This document shows positions 22,893 to 34,937 of a DNA stretch of 64,000 nt, in pieces. The position numbers and the translations under genes were made by a program. Source of the DNA: Fragum whitleyi (lineage: Eukaryota; Mollusca; Bivalvia; Cardiida; Cardiidae). The stretch lies in assembly GCA_948146395.1 (NCBI GenBank), contig OX411552.1, positions 6,069,686 through 6,133,685 of the forward strand, in the 5' to 3' direction. Position 1 is the first letter of the stretch; every line of letters begins with the position of its first letter. The notes under the pieces were generated by a model that saw only the letters and a program-made list of their open reading frames with translations, was not told where the DNA came from and did no database searches.

Positions 22893-23214
22893 CTAGTTTA
22901 TGTTTCTTTGCGAGAGCCTCTATGTTGTTGGTAGGATCAGATCCCATAGACAGTAGACACACCATGGGGGATCTATTGTCACTTTCATACCACATCTTTT
23001 CCAGATCTAGAATAATCCCTTCTGCATACTTCTCACCCAGGGTGTCCGCAATATATTTCCTGGCCTGAGGGAGGGTACGGTCCGGACACCATGATCTCAC
23101 CAGAAGTAAACGACGGAACACGTCGAGGGAGTTGTTGTAACCGTCGGGAATGACTTCCTCCTCAGGAGCATCCTTGTCAAACCATTGTCTCCACTGTTTC
23201 TCATTTCTTGTCAC
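22893..23214 (-). CDS. Dynein exon 27 (AAA6)
   Basis: 322 nt, phase 0 in and 1 out. It encodes [60 protein letters not shown] and [20 protein letters not shown]. Confidence 0.95.
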
Positions 23215-23294
23215 CTAAAATGTAGTACAAAATTATAACTTGTTACTTTTCAAGTAGTGATTATAGCATGTTAACATTATACTATAGCCTCACT

Positions 23295-23380
23295 TTTTTT
23301 TTTTTTTTTTTTTTTCTTTTTTTCAATGTATGAACATCTACTTATTTTCAAGACAAAAAAAAAAAAAAAAAAGAAAAAAC
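23295..23380. repeat. Poly-T and poly-A low-complexity tracts
   Basis: A T-rich run at about 23,297-23,330 and an A-rich run at about 23,357-23,380 in the dynein intron. Confidence 0.7.
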
Positions 23381-23951
23381 ATTATTTACACCAATTTTTA
23401 TTTAAACATATATAGAACAATTATTCTCAGAAAAATAACTTTTACAAAAGCAAAAACAGCACAATAAATACATTATGTGAAATGACCAAGTTTGTAAATT
23501 TTCTAACATTTTCATTTTCAATCCTGTATTTTTGAATACTGAATTTTGTTGGTCCTATAAATGAGTGGGTTGTTCATACAACAAAATATGAGTAACCATC
23601 CTCAAAAGTGAGCAGCAGTAGTGCAATTTAAGATAAAATTCACTTCCCAAATGAAAATCCATTTTTATGTACAGGCTAACATGATGAAAACTGTTCTGTG
23701 CTGAGGTTTTCATTAAAAATTTGTATAGAAAGCATTAAGTTCCAACCAAATTGTTCACATTAGGACTTACTCATTTATTTGCAAACTTATTTTCTTCAAG
23801 AAAACATCCTGTATTTAATGGCATCTTGAGAAAACAGCTATGCTTTGGAGTTATTTACAACACATTCTATCCTTAGTCATTAATACATGAGTCCATTAAT
23901 TAAAATGTGTCCCTTTTTTTAAATTAAATACTTAGTTCCTAATGCACCCAC

Positions 23952-24033
23952 CTGTTCCAATATACCCGAGAACTGATGCAGGTTACAGAATTCTACCAGA
24001 TTCAGCCATGTTAAATCCAGCACCCACTTATAG
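23952..24033 (-). pseudogene. Partial tandem copy of the 3' part of dynein exon 26
   Basis: The period is 131 bp. The frame is still open: [20 protein letters not shown] then FSGILEQ and the donor GT. The 5' part and acceptor are absent. Confidence 0.8.
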
Positions 24034-24082
24034 GTAAATGATAACTGAGTATCTAGTTTACATTAAAATACCAAGTTCTTAC

Positions 24083-24204
24083 CTGTTCTAATATACCAGA
24101 GAACTGATGCAGGTTACTCAATTCTACCAGATTCAGCCATGTTAGATCCAGGACCCACTTGTGAGGCTTTGGTTGTACAACATTCAGATCCAGTGAGGCC
24201 CCAC
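24083..24204 (-). CDS. Dynein exon 26
   Basis: 122 nt, phase 1 in and 0 out. It encodes [20 protein letters not shown] and [20 protein letters not shown]. Its 3' part and donor are duplicated 131 bp downstream. Confidence 0.93.
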
Positions 24205-24694
24205 CTATATGAACAAAAAGAAATTGGTACCACATCTTAAACTACTATAATATGTCAGACATATTGTTGCAGCTTGAGCACCTAACTAAGGATTCAAGGC
24301 ATTCAACTTAAAAGTAAAACTGCAACTCAGCCACTCAACTTCCCTAGTTTTATAATTATCCACCAATGGGAAGGAGACAGAAATGTCTGAATAGAGTTTT
24401 GTCAATATTGAAATACAAGGCATAAACAATGCATTATAAAACATGATAAAAAATTCTGCATTTGAAAAAAAAAAGCTTCAAAGCTCTACCATTTATGGCC
24501 TAAACAATAACTTAACAAGAAAATTCCAAATTTTCTTGTCATAAGTGTGACTGATATGAGCCTGGCGAGTACACAATCATTCTTTTAACAATGATACTTT
24601 CTAGTGGTCTTATTTATCAATCAGCAAAACTTAAACATCAAGCTGAAGTTAAAATGTCCTGGTAGCCTATCATAATTAATAACAATACAATTAC

Positions 24695-24885
24695 CTTTGA
24701 TGAGCGTCAAGAACTCTTCATGTTTGACCTTCCCACCAGCCATGTCAATCTTCAAGGCTAATAGCAAGGTGAAGGTCATCTTGTCTTTCTCATACAGACC
24801 CCGTACAGCGTATCTGAACACCTCAAATGTCATGTACTCAATGATGTTGGTGATTCTCTTCTGGGTAATGGGTGATTTAGACGAC
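24695..24885 (-). CDS. Dynein exon 25
   Basis: 191 nt, phase 2 in and 1 out. It encodes [40 protein letters not shown] and ...[10 protein letters not shown]. Confidence 0.94.
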
Positions 24886-24903
24886 CTAAAAATAAAATGA
24901 AAG

Positions 24904-25056
24904 AACAAGAGCTGTCACTGTAAGATGACAATGCCCCCGACACCGCTTTGATTTAGAAGTTATGGCCAATGTTAAAGTTTTTGGACGGAATGACGGACGG
25001 ACGGACGGACAGACGGACAAGTCAAATTTATGATGCCTCCCTATCGGGGGCATAAA
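24904..25056 (+). mobile_element. Short hairpin-ended element with GGAC repeats
   Basis: It starts AACAAGAGCTGTCACTGTAA with a TGTCACTGTAAGATGACA hairpin, holds ACGGACGGACGGACGGACAG, and ends CTATCGGGGGCATAAAA, pairing with ATGCCCCCGA near the start. It is the minimal form of the class seen at 17.9, 29.3 and 41.8 kb. Confidence 0.7.
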
Positions 25057-25423
25057 AATTATCTAGCCATTTTATAGGCAAGACAAACAAACTAAACAAT
25101 GATTTAAGTTAAACAGCATTCTGAATTGTATGATTTTGAAAAGAAATGTTTAGTGAAAAAAATAGACATTTCTATATCATATTGTTTTCTATATTAAGAT
25201 GATAATATTTAATGATAAATCATTTAGTTGGCTGCGTTATTTTTTGTAAGCAGTTCCTGCTAATTTATAACTTCTTATGATATTTTGAAAAGGAACAGTT
25301 AAATTGGTTTCAATTTGATCATTTTTTAAAAGATGAAGTTAATCATTTAAATTGCTCTGTAAATGAAGCTTTATAATCCTATCTTTTTGTTTTTTAAGTT
25401 TTCCAAACAAGAAATATCCATAC

Positions 25424-25782
25424 CTTGCCATAGACAGATCAAACAATGAGAGGAACTGTTTGAGTGACGTCTGGTACATACAGTTAACCAAGCTCATCTC
25501 TGTAATCAGGAAATATAGGATACTGCCTCTTGTAGCCACAGGACGGAACTCTTCACGAGCGATCGTAATTTTCGACTGTGTCTCGTCTGCTGTTTGTAGC
25601 TTCTGTTGGACATCCTGGGACGTACTCTTGGTGACACGCAACACGTTTATCAAATCTTCATCATCGACGAGTGACCCCTGGGTACTGGTCAGACGGAACA
25701 ACAGATTGTCCTCAAGTTCCTTCATCTTTTTCTTGTTAGACGTTACATCCTCCATTAATTTGACTCTCTCTGACTCCAGTTC
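25424..25782 (-). CDS. Dynein exon 24 (AAA5-AAA6)
   Basis: 359 nt, phase 0 in and 2 out. It encodes [20 protein letters not shown], ...[39 protein letters not shown] and ...LSMA plus split Arg. Confidence 0.95.
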
Positions 25783-25984
25783 CTGAAAATACAGTATTCA
25801 TCACATTTTATTTTATAACCACACAAATATCCGTGTGATAACATCCCGTATGATATTTTTTATGATATCACATAGTTGTTTTTAGAACAATTATATAATG
25901 GGGCTATTTTTAGAAACTTGCATTTCAGTTAGAAACATCAACAAAAACAAGACAAATAGATTTAATAAGATAACTATAATACAT

Positions 25985-26122
25985 ACTAAGTGTATTGTAT
26001 GAAAAAATTATCTAACTCGGTTGTGTGAATTGATAAATGTCTCAGCAGAGCCTCGACAATTATCAATTCTCCCAACCTCGTTAGATATTTTATTTCATAC
26101 AATACACTAAGTATGTATTATA
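25985..26122. repeat. Long foldback (about 130 bp)
   Basis: ACATACTAAGTGTATTGTAT and ATACAATACACTAAGTATGT arms, an inner ATTATCTAACTCGG ... CCTCGTTAGAT pair, and a loop with GTCTCAGCAGAGCCTCGAC. Confidence 0.75.
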
Positions 26123-26346
26123 TATATAACAGATTGCCAGTAGTCCTTCAATTCTATATTATTATTGCAAGAAGCATTGATGTGGTCATACTGAAATTAG
26201 TCTTATTCTTTTTGTAAGAAGCTTTTAAATGAACATTCAAATATACACATATTAAACCAGTGTATTTGCACACTATTCTAAATTTCTAAAATAGTACATT
26301 GATGTAATTCAAGGAAGGACAATTTAGTCAAAGTACTACTACAAAC

Positions 26347-26685
26347 CGCTTTTTCTGTAAGTATCACACGACCCAGAAGCTGGTCTTCCAACCCCTTCAT
26401 TGTTACAGCAAAATCAATCACTGAGGTTCTGGCATATATCTCAGGGGTGTACGCTGGATTTGCTAGTTTTGTTGTAATGTACAATGTAAAACCTTTCATC
26501 ACATCGCATTCCTTATCCCCGACCTTGACCTTCAGGGTTGACCCGACCTTGATAAAGTTCCTCTCGAGGATATTGTCAAGCGCAGGGTCAAGTTCTTCAG
26601 CGATATCCTCTATGATGAGTGGTCGACCAAGGGACATGGCATCTTCCAAGTGTTGACGGAAATATTTGTGATTGAGGGCTGTTAT
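26347..26685 (-). CDS. Dynein exon 23 (AAA5)
   Basis: 339 nt, phase 0 on both sides. It encodes [20 protein letters not shown], ...[28 protein letters not shown] and [20 protein letters not shown] (adjacent parts). Confidence 0.95.
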
Positions 26686-27106
26686 CTGAAGTAAGGCATG
26701 AAAATACTTTTATTTAAACAATATTGGATCAACAATGAATGAATTAGTAATATTTTATTCATACATTTTTTTTTAATTTAAAACATCATTATCCTCTGGA
26801 ATGAATCTTGTTTTCATACAGATTGATGGGTTTTCTCATTTTAAACTTTGTTGAAAACAAAAGGACTTCTCTACATCTTGAAGACACAACAAGCCAAATT
26901 GGCATCTGGTGAGCCAGTAACTAGGCAAATCTTCACCAAAAGGCTTGTTATCAATAGTTCTTCTTCTCCAAAAATATCTTCCTCTTAGATTGGTTACTCT
27001 TTAAATTACTTTTGTCCATTCATGGAAATTTAACTGTGCCAAACAAATGACTAGAGGCCAACCTGTTCAAAGGGCTTATCTTTATAAAGTGTTGTTCTAT
27101 ATGTAC

Positions 27107-27262
27107 CTGTAGCTCATTTGGTCCTTCTCTCTTTTTAATCCAGTTTTTACCTTGACCTTGAGGGTCAATAAGTAAAGGATATCTGGATGCCTTGGTTACA
27201 ATAATACCATTCTGGGTAGACAGTTCATCATTAGGCAGTCCTTGTAAATTCCAATCAGCAAT
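27107..27262 (-). CDS. Dynein exon 22 (AAA5)
   Basis: 156 nt, phase 0 on both sides. It encodes [40 protein letters not shown] and [12 protein letters not shown]. There is no P-loop, as expected for AAA5. Confidence 0.94.
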
Positions 27263-27675
27263 CTGTAAGGTAAAACATATATAGTGTGTGTGTCGTATTT
27301 GGTCTACTGTAATCTTTGCTTAAAGTGTAATTTTGAAATCGTATCAAGACTGGATATCTTGTGTGTCATTTTTAAAATTTTGTTTGACTAAATATTGCAT
27401 ATCTTTTGTTATGATAAAGAATTAAGTACATGAATTCTTACTTTTCATAATGTGTTGTATTATTACTATTATTATAATATTATATTCACCTTACATTCAA
27501 TATTAGTCAATATGACATCAATTAATAACCTTGACATTGCAAGAGTGCATAAATAACAAAAATGTGACATACATATCAAATATGAGCAGCTTATCTTCAA
27601 TAACTGTGAAACAAGACTGTATTTATTTTCTGTAAAGTTTAATGACACGGCAAATCAAGGGGTCAGATCAGAACT

Positions 27676-27720
27676 ATTGTAAGTACCTATAAATATATAG
27701 GCACTTACAATAGTTTTGAG
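27676..27720. repeat. Foldback, AAGTACCTATA type (family K copy 1)
   Basis: ACTATTGTAAGTACCTATAA and TATAGGCACTTACAATAGT arms, with outer GGTCAGATCAGAAC ... AGCTGACC. Confidence 0.7.
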
Positions 27721-28088
27721 CTGACCACTCATAATGGAGACACATTAAAATTGGTTTTTTTTGGTCTTACCAATGCAGGCATATAATTTATTATCTTCAT
27801 CTTTTGCTAGATATACAACATATGGAAAATAATGTTATATCAACTTCTGCATGTGCTGTCCATCAGAGAATCTTTTGTACCTTGGAATTCCAAGTTCTTT
27901 TAGTAAGAATGAGTATTTATCAAGTAGTCATGGAGGACTAGTGCAAACAACGATAAAAGGACAGCAAATTCATGCTATATGGCCATTATCAAGCAATACG
28001 AACGCACTATTAAACTTAATTGTATCCTTATTTTAATTTGGAGTGACCTATTTTTAATGTTTGTTAATTATAAGTGAAAATAACTTAC

Positions 28089-28257
28089 GGTGTTTGGATC
28101 CACCAGCATATCAATTGTGTTCAGATTTAGTGTAAATGGAATCTTCCTGGTTCTTAATTCCTTGAACCAGTTCTTGAAGAGTAGACCACGGAAATCTTGG
28201 TTAAAGGGTCCACAGTACGACAGGAAGGCTGTGCACACCAGAACGTCACCAACCAAT
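28089..28257 (-). CDS. Dynein exon 21 (start of AAA5)
   Basis: 169 nt, phase 2 in and 0 out. It encodes [20 protein letters not shown], ...[20 protein letters not shown] and DPNT. Confidence 0.94.
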
Positions 28258-28302
28258 CTGCGGAAAGAAAAGAGAGAGTATATTAAGGGGTTATTGCAAA
28301 AC

Positions 28303-28345
28303 TATAGTAAGTGCCTATAGAAATATAGGCACTTACAATATTTTG
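28303..28345. repeat. Foldback, AAGTGCCTATA type (family K copy 2)
   Basis: TAGTAAGTGCCTATAG and TATAGGCACTTACAAT arms, with outer GCAAAACTA ... TTTTGCATTGATCC. It begins 46 nt upstream of the exon 21 acceptor in gene direction. Confidence 0.7.
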
Positions 28346-29250
28346 CATTGATCCCTCGATTTATTTTATAATCATAGTGTTTTTCTAAATATAAACATTT
28401 TTTCCTGCTGAATTTAAAATTCATTTCCAACAATTGCTGACATTTCTGACATAATCAGAAAATGCTAAGATCAGACTGCACATCAGAACTTTAAGTACAG
28501 CAAGGAATGCTGTGAAAAGCGGGAGAAGAGTTAACAAAGTCTGTTTTTTCTCTTTACAGATGGATTTAAAATCTAACTTTAATTCTAAAAGCTATTCATG
28601 CACCAGTTGGTAGAATTTGATTTCTTGTCCCTTTGCATAATGCTAGAAAATTTACTTGATATATTCATTTGATTTTGCTCTCTTCTTTGCGCCATTTCAG
28701 CAGAATAGTCAGAATTCTGCCAAGCAAATTACTTAATCTTTCAAGGGAAACCTGGATTATCTATAATCCTTATATATTACAAATATTATCAGCCCTTACA
28801 TTAACGAGATTGGAAATATGCATAGGTGAACGAATATCTTTTTTCCTTGTTCAGTTTATTTCATTTTTATCGTTTTCACAATAGCACAATAAAAGTACAT
28901 CAAGTGTGCAGAAGTGACAATGTGACACAATACAACAGTATTACACTTGAGACTGATTGAAATTAAAGTTCTGTTTCGAAATTTGTGACCTGCAAGGGCT
29001 AATTTGTTTGCATTGATTGTTTGTAAACAATAACTTTTTTTGTTATTTGTGGTGAGTGAAACATTGTATGTGTGATGAAAAACAGTGAAATTCAAGTTTC
29101 ATTTTGATTCAAAACATTTTTTCACATGCTATACTTCTTGTATTTAAACCATTCTTCCCTACAAAATAGTAGCCCCCGTATGAAACATTTTCCTCCATCT
29201 TAGGAATTGTTTTATCTTTACCATAATTTAAATGATTAAATTATTTTTAA
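28346..29250. other. AT-rich dynein intron stretch
   Basis: No exon or clear repeat recognised. Confidence 0.4.
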
Positions 29251-31386
29251 CAAGAGGGCCATAGTGGCCCTAAAGCGCTCACCTGAGTGAACTGTCAAAA
29301 AAATGTTCAAAGTAGACGTAGAAAGGATGAAGAATTCTGACCAAATTTCAGGTTGATTGGGCAAAAAATGATGCCTCTACACTGCTTACAAGGTTTTTCT
29401 AAGATTTGATCCCATGACCTAGTTTTTGACCCAACTTGACCCAATTTCAAACTTTACCTAGATTTCATCAAGACAATCATTCTGACCAAATTTCAGGTTA
29501 ATTGAGCAAAAAATATGGCTTTCAGCGTGTCTAGAAGGGTTTTCTATGATTTAACCTAGTGACCTCGTTTTTGACCCCACTGGACCCAATTTCCAACTTG
29601 ACCTAGATTAAATTAAAAATATCATTCTGACCAATTTTCAGGTTGATTGAGCAAAAAATACGTGTTTTAGAGTGTCTACAAGGTTTTTCCATGATTTGAC
29701 CCCGTGACCTCATTTTTGACCCCACTTAACCCAATTTTAGACTTGTCCAAAATTTCATCAAGACAATCATTCTGACAAAATTTTAGGTTGATCAGGCAAA
29801 AAATATGGCTTCTAGAGTGTCTACAAGATTTTTCTAATATTTAACCCCAGGACCTCATTTTTGACCCCACTTGACCCAATTTGAACTTGTCTGAGATTTT
29901 ATCAAGACAATCATTCTGACCAAATTTCAGGTTGATCGGGCAAAAATATGGCCTCTAGAGTGTCTACAAGGTTTTTTCTATGATTTGACCCCGTGACCTC
30001 ATTTTTGACCCTACTTGACCCAATTTAATTCTTGTCTCAGATTTCATCAAGACAATCATTCTGACCAAATTTCAGGTTGATCAGGCAAAAAATATGGCTT
30101 CTAGAGGGTCTACAAGGTTTTTCAAGGATTTGACCTTGTGACCTAGTTTTTGACCCCACTTGACCCAATTTTGAACCTTTTCTGAGATTTTATCAAGACA
30201 ATCATTCTGACCAAATTACAGGTTGATCAGGCAAAAAATATGGCTTCTAGAGTGTCTACAAGATTTTTCTAATATTCAACCCCAGGACCTCATTTTTGAC
30301 CCCACTTGACCCAATTTGAACTTGTCTGAGATTTTATCAAGACAATCATTCTGACCAAATTTCAGGTTGATCGGGCAAAAATATGGCCTCTAGAGTGTCT
30401 ACAAGGTTTTTTCTATGATTTGACCCCGTGACCTCATTTTTGACCCTACTTGACCCAATTTAATTCTTGTCTGAGATTTCATCAAGACAATCATTCTGAC
30501 CAAATTTCAGGTTGATCAGGCAAAAAATATGGCTTCTAGAGGGTCTACAAGGTTTTTCAAGGATTTGACCCTGTGACCTAGTTTTTGACCCCACTTGACC
30601 CAATTTTGAACCTTTTCCGAGATTTTATCAAGACAATCATTCTGACCAAATTACAGGTTGATCAGGCAGAAAATGTGGCCTCTAGAGTGTCTACAAGGTT
30701 TTTCTATTATTTGACCCTGTGACCTAGTTTTTGACCCTACCTGACCCAATTTCAAACTTGTTCCAGATTTTCTCAAGACAATCATTCTGACCAAATTTCA
30801 GGTTGATCGGGTTAAAAATGTGGCCTCTAGAGTGCATACAAGGTTTTTCTAAGATTTGACCCTGTGACCTAGTTTTTGACCCAACTTGACCCAATTTTGA
30901 ACTCGTCCGAGATTTTATCAAGACAATCATTCTGATCAAATTTCAGGTTGATCGGGCAAAAAATGTGGCCTCTAGAGTGCATACAAGGTTTTTCTAAGAT
31001 TTGACCCAGTGACCTAGTTTTTGACCCCACTTGACCCAATTTCGAACTCGTCCGAGATTTTATCAAGACAATCATTCTGACCAAATTTCAGGTTGATCGG
31101 GCAAAAAATGTGGCCTCTAGAGTGCATACAAGGTTTTTCTAAGATTTGACCCTGTGACCTAGTTTTTGACCCCACTTGACCCAATTTCGAACTCGTCCAA
31201 GATTTTATCAAGACAATCATTCTGACCAAATTTTGGGTTGATCGGGCAAAAAATGTGGCCTCTAGAGTGCATACAAGGTAAATGTTGACGACACACGACG
31301 GACGACGGACGACGAACGACGGACGACGGACATCCACCTAACCACAAAAGCTCACCATGAGCACTTCGTGCTCAGGTGAGCTAAAA
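29251..31386 (+). repeat. Hairpin-ended element with about 14 tandem 145-bp units
   Basis: It starts AACAAGAGGGCCATAGTGGC with a GGGCCATAGTGGCCC hairpin, and ends with the GAGCACTTCGTGCTC hairpin followed by AGGTGAGCTAAAA. GCTCACCT near the start pairs with AGGTGAGC at the end. The core, about 29,330-31,280, is a tandem array. The phrase GACAATCATTCTGACCAAAT returns every 144-146 bp, exactly 145 in the last four units. Three-unit blocks are repeated at a 435-bp shift, as with CCCAGGACCTCATTTTTGAC at 29,846 and 30,281. GAC-GGACGACG follows the array. Open frames across it on the minus strand come from the 145-bp period and are not genes. The structure resembles the non-autonomous Helitron-like elements of bivalves, which is an inference. 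Confidence 0.8.
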
Positions 31387-32030
31387 AGGAAGGATACCTG
31401 ATATAGAGTTATCCAACATGATACTTTACTGTGAGAGAATTGCAGCACAAAATAAGATCTGACACACTTTATATATATATATTTTTGCAGAGAGTTGATG
31501 GAAAACAATTTAATTTGGTGAAAGACTTGTTATCAATCTAAACAGACAAATCATATAATTGTGATGTGGTGCAACAAAGAATTAAAGTGATTCATTTCAA
31601 TGACATCTGATGACAGTTTTTTGAAACAAGCTTATCCAACATTTTACAACCTTCTCTATTTCTATTGAACAAAAATCTACAGGATGCAACACTGAATATC
31701 TTATACCTTCCCTCATCCACACTTGAATTTATATTCATATATGCATATTTATTATGAACTGAATAACAATTGTATATTGCTTGAATTAAATCATATTGGT
31801 AAACAATTAATGCGGAAAAAGGGCAATCAAATTCATTTTATATAAAACACACCAAAATTAAAATGAAATTCAATGAGAATATTTTTGACTATGTATCAAA
31901 TAGCTAATTCTACTTAAACATATTACTTATATTGATATTCATCTGTACCTTAATAACTTGAAATCAATCAATTTGTTATTACCTATCAATAACATCAAAT
32001 GAGCATAGCATATTCAAACACATATTTAAA
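31387..32030. other. AT-rich dynein intron stretch
   Basis: No exon or repeat family recognised. Confidence 0.4.
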
Positions 32031-32301
32031 AAGCTCGGCTGCAGGTGCTAGAGATCACAAAAAATTTAAGTAAAAAAAAAGGACATAACTCTGACAAAAA
32101 TGTTAACTGATTTATTTCCCTTCATAATCTGTTTATCTCTTTTGATAGTGAACACATGACCACATTATTTTTTCATAAAACAGAGATATGACCAAGGTTT
32201 AAGTTTGTCATGCCAACACAAACTCCTATGCTGACACCAACAAAAATGCCAATGATGCAATACACAATACCTCATTTTTTTAAAAAAAAACAGCCGAGCT
32301 T
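32031..32301. mobile_element. Hairpin-ended element, AAGCTCGGCTG type
   Basis: Perfect inverted ends AAGCTCGGCTG and CAGCCGAGCTT. It shares CTCTTTTGATAGTGAACA with the elements at 37.6 and 41.8 kb. Confidence 0.65.
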
Positions 32302-32866
32302 AATATCTTCATTTATTATGAATTGTAATAATAAACATAATGAAAATACAACAGAGGGAATTTTGTAACAATACTTCTCACAGAGTGACAAAAGGCAACA
32401 AATGTACAATTATATGTTCCATAATACCGGTCAAAAACACTGTGTCTAGAGTATAAATAAAATGAAGACAGTAAGGCCACTTAGTTATTGACATTATATT
32501 ACTTTTTTGTATTATAAGCTAAGTTTGTCTAATTCAATTTTTCATTTTTATTTTCAAAATGGGTTAGAATTACTAAAGAAGTAAACCATGTAGAACAAAT
32601 GGAAATGAACTTTATAAACCAAAGCTTCCAATCCAATCCATTTTATATCGAATATCTCTTTATATTATGTGGTCTCATTGTACATATTTGTTGTAAATTT
32701 TGGTATGAAAAAACTTATGTTTAAACCAAAATGGGTTAAAACTACAAGCATTAAATATTTGATGCAGGCACATGTTGGTACTTAAAAAAGAGTATGTCCA
32801 AGTTTTGAAACACTCTTATTTGTCAAGTACATGTACACTAAATTTCTTTTTAATTAAGTATCCACC

Positions 32867-33034
32867 TTAAGGTAGTGGGCCTGCAATGAATCCCCAACAT
32901 TTTGGACCATATGTTCTTTCACAAATATTAACCAAGATTTCCTAATAAAAATCTTTCGGAAACCTCGGTTAACATTGTTAAAGTTCATTACTCCTGAAGC
33001 ATTACAGAACTATTACGGGTCCACTACCTTAAAT
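32867..33034. mobile_element. MITE, family H copy 1, intact
   Basis: Inverted ends TTAAGGTAGTGG and CCACTACCTTAA. The core has CACAAATATTAACCAAG and GAAACCTCGGTTAAC. It is the reference for the interrupted copy at 42.8-43.9 kb. Confidence 0.75.
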
Positions 33035-33263
33035 TCATCAATTCAAAGTCATATCATGAGTATTTCATGCAATTTCAATGAGATTTTTTGTTGTCTTTTT
33101 AAATGGCATCAGAATATATGAATCTTACACCTGAATTATCCAGATCACACAATTTGAAGACAGTAATCCATTGAAATACATCTTTTGTTGTATAACTTAA
33201 TATGTGATTATTACAATTTCAGATTATTCACTACTACCTAAACAGACAGAGATCTACACCTAC

Positions 33264-33391
33264 CTTCCCATCTGAGCCTTAAACTCCTGACTCTGTTCTG
33301 TCCATCTGATCTTTTCCCCACCGAGACCCTCAATCAGAGCAGCAGCCGCCGTCATCTTTCTTCTACATGTCTCAGCATCATCCATCAGTTT
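33264..33391 (-). CDS. Dynein exon 20 (end of CC2)
   Basis: 128 nt, phase 0 in and 2 out. It encodes [20 protein letters not shown] and [20 protein letters not shown]. Confidence 0.95.
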
Positions 33392-33483
33392 CTGGAAGAA
33401 AATTACCATAATTACCTCAGACTACCAGACAGACAGTGATAGTTCTTAAGGTCTTAAGAGAGGGGAATCCAAATACATTTAAG

Positions 33484-33610
33484 GAATGGTGAGAGCATTT
33501 GTTCATTTCATGGAGCTATGAAACTAAAACTAAATTACACTGTATGAATACATGAAGCTGGTTCGTATAAGTGTGTAATTAGGTATTATCTGAACAATTG
33601 TTGTTGTTTA
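33484..33610. mobile_element. Foldback MITE, family B copy 2
   Basis: CATGGAGCTATGAAACTAAA and the inverse words GTGTAATTAGGT around CACTGTATGAATACATGAAG match the 45.1-kb copy. Confidence 0.55.
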
Positions 33611-33777
33611 AGATGAGATTTGTTTTGGAAATGGTGTGAATAAATTGACTTTTAGAGTATCAGGGTGTACAATATGAATGAAAGAAAAAAATACCTGTCA
33701 GATATCTAAAAGTTGTAGGTAAATGAACAACATTTTTAGTCAGCCATTAGAACTACACTATACAACACTTTATATAC

Positions 33778-33915
33778 CTGTTTTTCAGCCATAGCTTTAT
33801 CATATTCAGCCTGAACAGCCGCCAATTCTCTCTCCTTCTCATCTAATTGAGCCTGGGCTGTTTGGAGATCTCCCATAGCAACGGCTAACCTAGCTTCTTG
33901 TACTGCCAAGTTGGC
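33778..33915 (-). CDS. Dynein exon 19 (stalk coiled coil CC2)
   Basis: 138 nt, phase 0 on both sides. It encodes [20 protein letters not shown] and [20 protein letters not shown], a clear returning coiled coil. Confidence 0.93.
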
Positions 33916-33952
33916 CTGAAACACATTCATCATTTTACAACTAGTGGTAATA

Positions 33953-34301
33953 CAGGAGTGTAGAATTCCCTTGCCTAACTTATCCAACACCAGGTTTTAC
34001 TACCTGCTGACAAGTACATCTTTCCTTGCCACTTGTCTGGGACAAGTACATGTAGGACAAAAATCTTGTAATAGTACTTTTAGGTACAAGATAGATTAGC
34101 CGAGTGCTTGTATCAAAAGGTAGAAAAAATTGTTTCAATGAAGAAAATGCTGGGTTCCAGCATTTTCTTCTTTAAAAACATTTTTTTTCTAAATTGTCTA
34201 TTCTCATTTCTCAGACAAGTTCATGTTGATCCTATAAAAGTAAAAATTCCTATTTTACTTGTGCAGGGACAAGTAGAGCAAATAAGTATTTACACACCCC
34301 T
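33953..34301. mobile_element. MITE, family F copy 2
   Basis: AGGAGTGTAGAATTCCC and ATTTACACACCCCT ends, with GGACAAGTACATG and a CCAGCATTTTC hairpin inside. Confidence 0.7.
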
Positions 34302-34833
34302 GGGTAATAAGTTTTGATTTTTTACCCAGTGAAAGCCAATAGTTTGGCAAGAGGTTTATCTAGTAATTAATGGTTTTGATCCTGAGGTCTTATCATTTCA
34401 TTTTCGTTGAAGATTCAATCAAAAATTGGTAATATAAAGAAAAATTAACCTTATAATTGTAAGTAAAAACCCCCTCTACAGAAATCCTAGATCTGGAACA
34501 GAAAGACTTTATTAAGCATCAATTTATCCTCTTCATGACCATGATATTAGAACACTGTAAATAAGAGAGAATTTCAGACTTTTTTCTTTTTGTATTTCTG
34601 AAAGACGCATAACTGAAAAGAAAGTGTGCTGTATGTTGTCTAGATTTAGAGCATAAGCCTATTGATCCAAGGTCCAAAGTTCAATTCCAGGGAGGAGTCA
34701 TCAATCTTCCTTCTTTCATTGGCGCATACATTCAGAGAGAGAACAAGTAAACTTTGAAGGAAGCAGATTCCAAAGGGACATTATTGTTGCATCATCCCCA
34801 AGTTTCATCATAATCAGGGTTTACTGTATATAC

Positions 34834-34935
34834 CTTCAATGGCAGGACCTCCTTGTTGATAGAGAAGAAAGCCGTTATGGCTTGTGTCCATGACAACAAC
34901 CCAGCCACATTACCACACACTTTCTTGACATTTTT
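34834..34935 (-). pseudogene. Partial tandem copy of the 3' end of dynein exon 18
   Basis: The period to the parent is 104 bp. The copy keeps [31 protein letters not shown] in frame and its own donor GTATAT, with very few substitutions, so it is recent. It has no convincing acceptor, so it is probably not an exon. Use of its donor would add a duplicated stretch. Confidence 0.8.
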
Positions 34936-34937
34936 AC

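Noticed and set aside
28856..29095. 79-codon minus-strand frame in the exon 20-21 intron
   Set aside because: No dynein or other homology, and the flanks lack matched splice sites.
30724..31347. Overlapping minus-strand open frames of 62-107 codons across the tandem array
   Set aside because: They recur every 145 bp with nearly the same peptide, and their starts shift with the unit, so they reflect repeat periodicity, not genes.
29251..31386. CRISPR-like regular spacing
   Set aside because: Units are contiguous 145-bp repeats with no unique spacers, in a eukaryotic intron.
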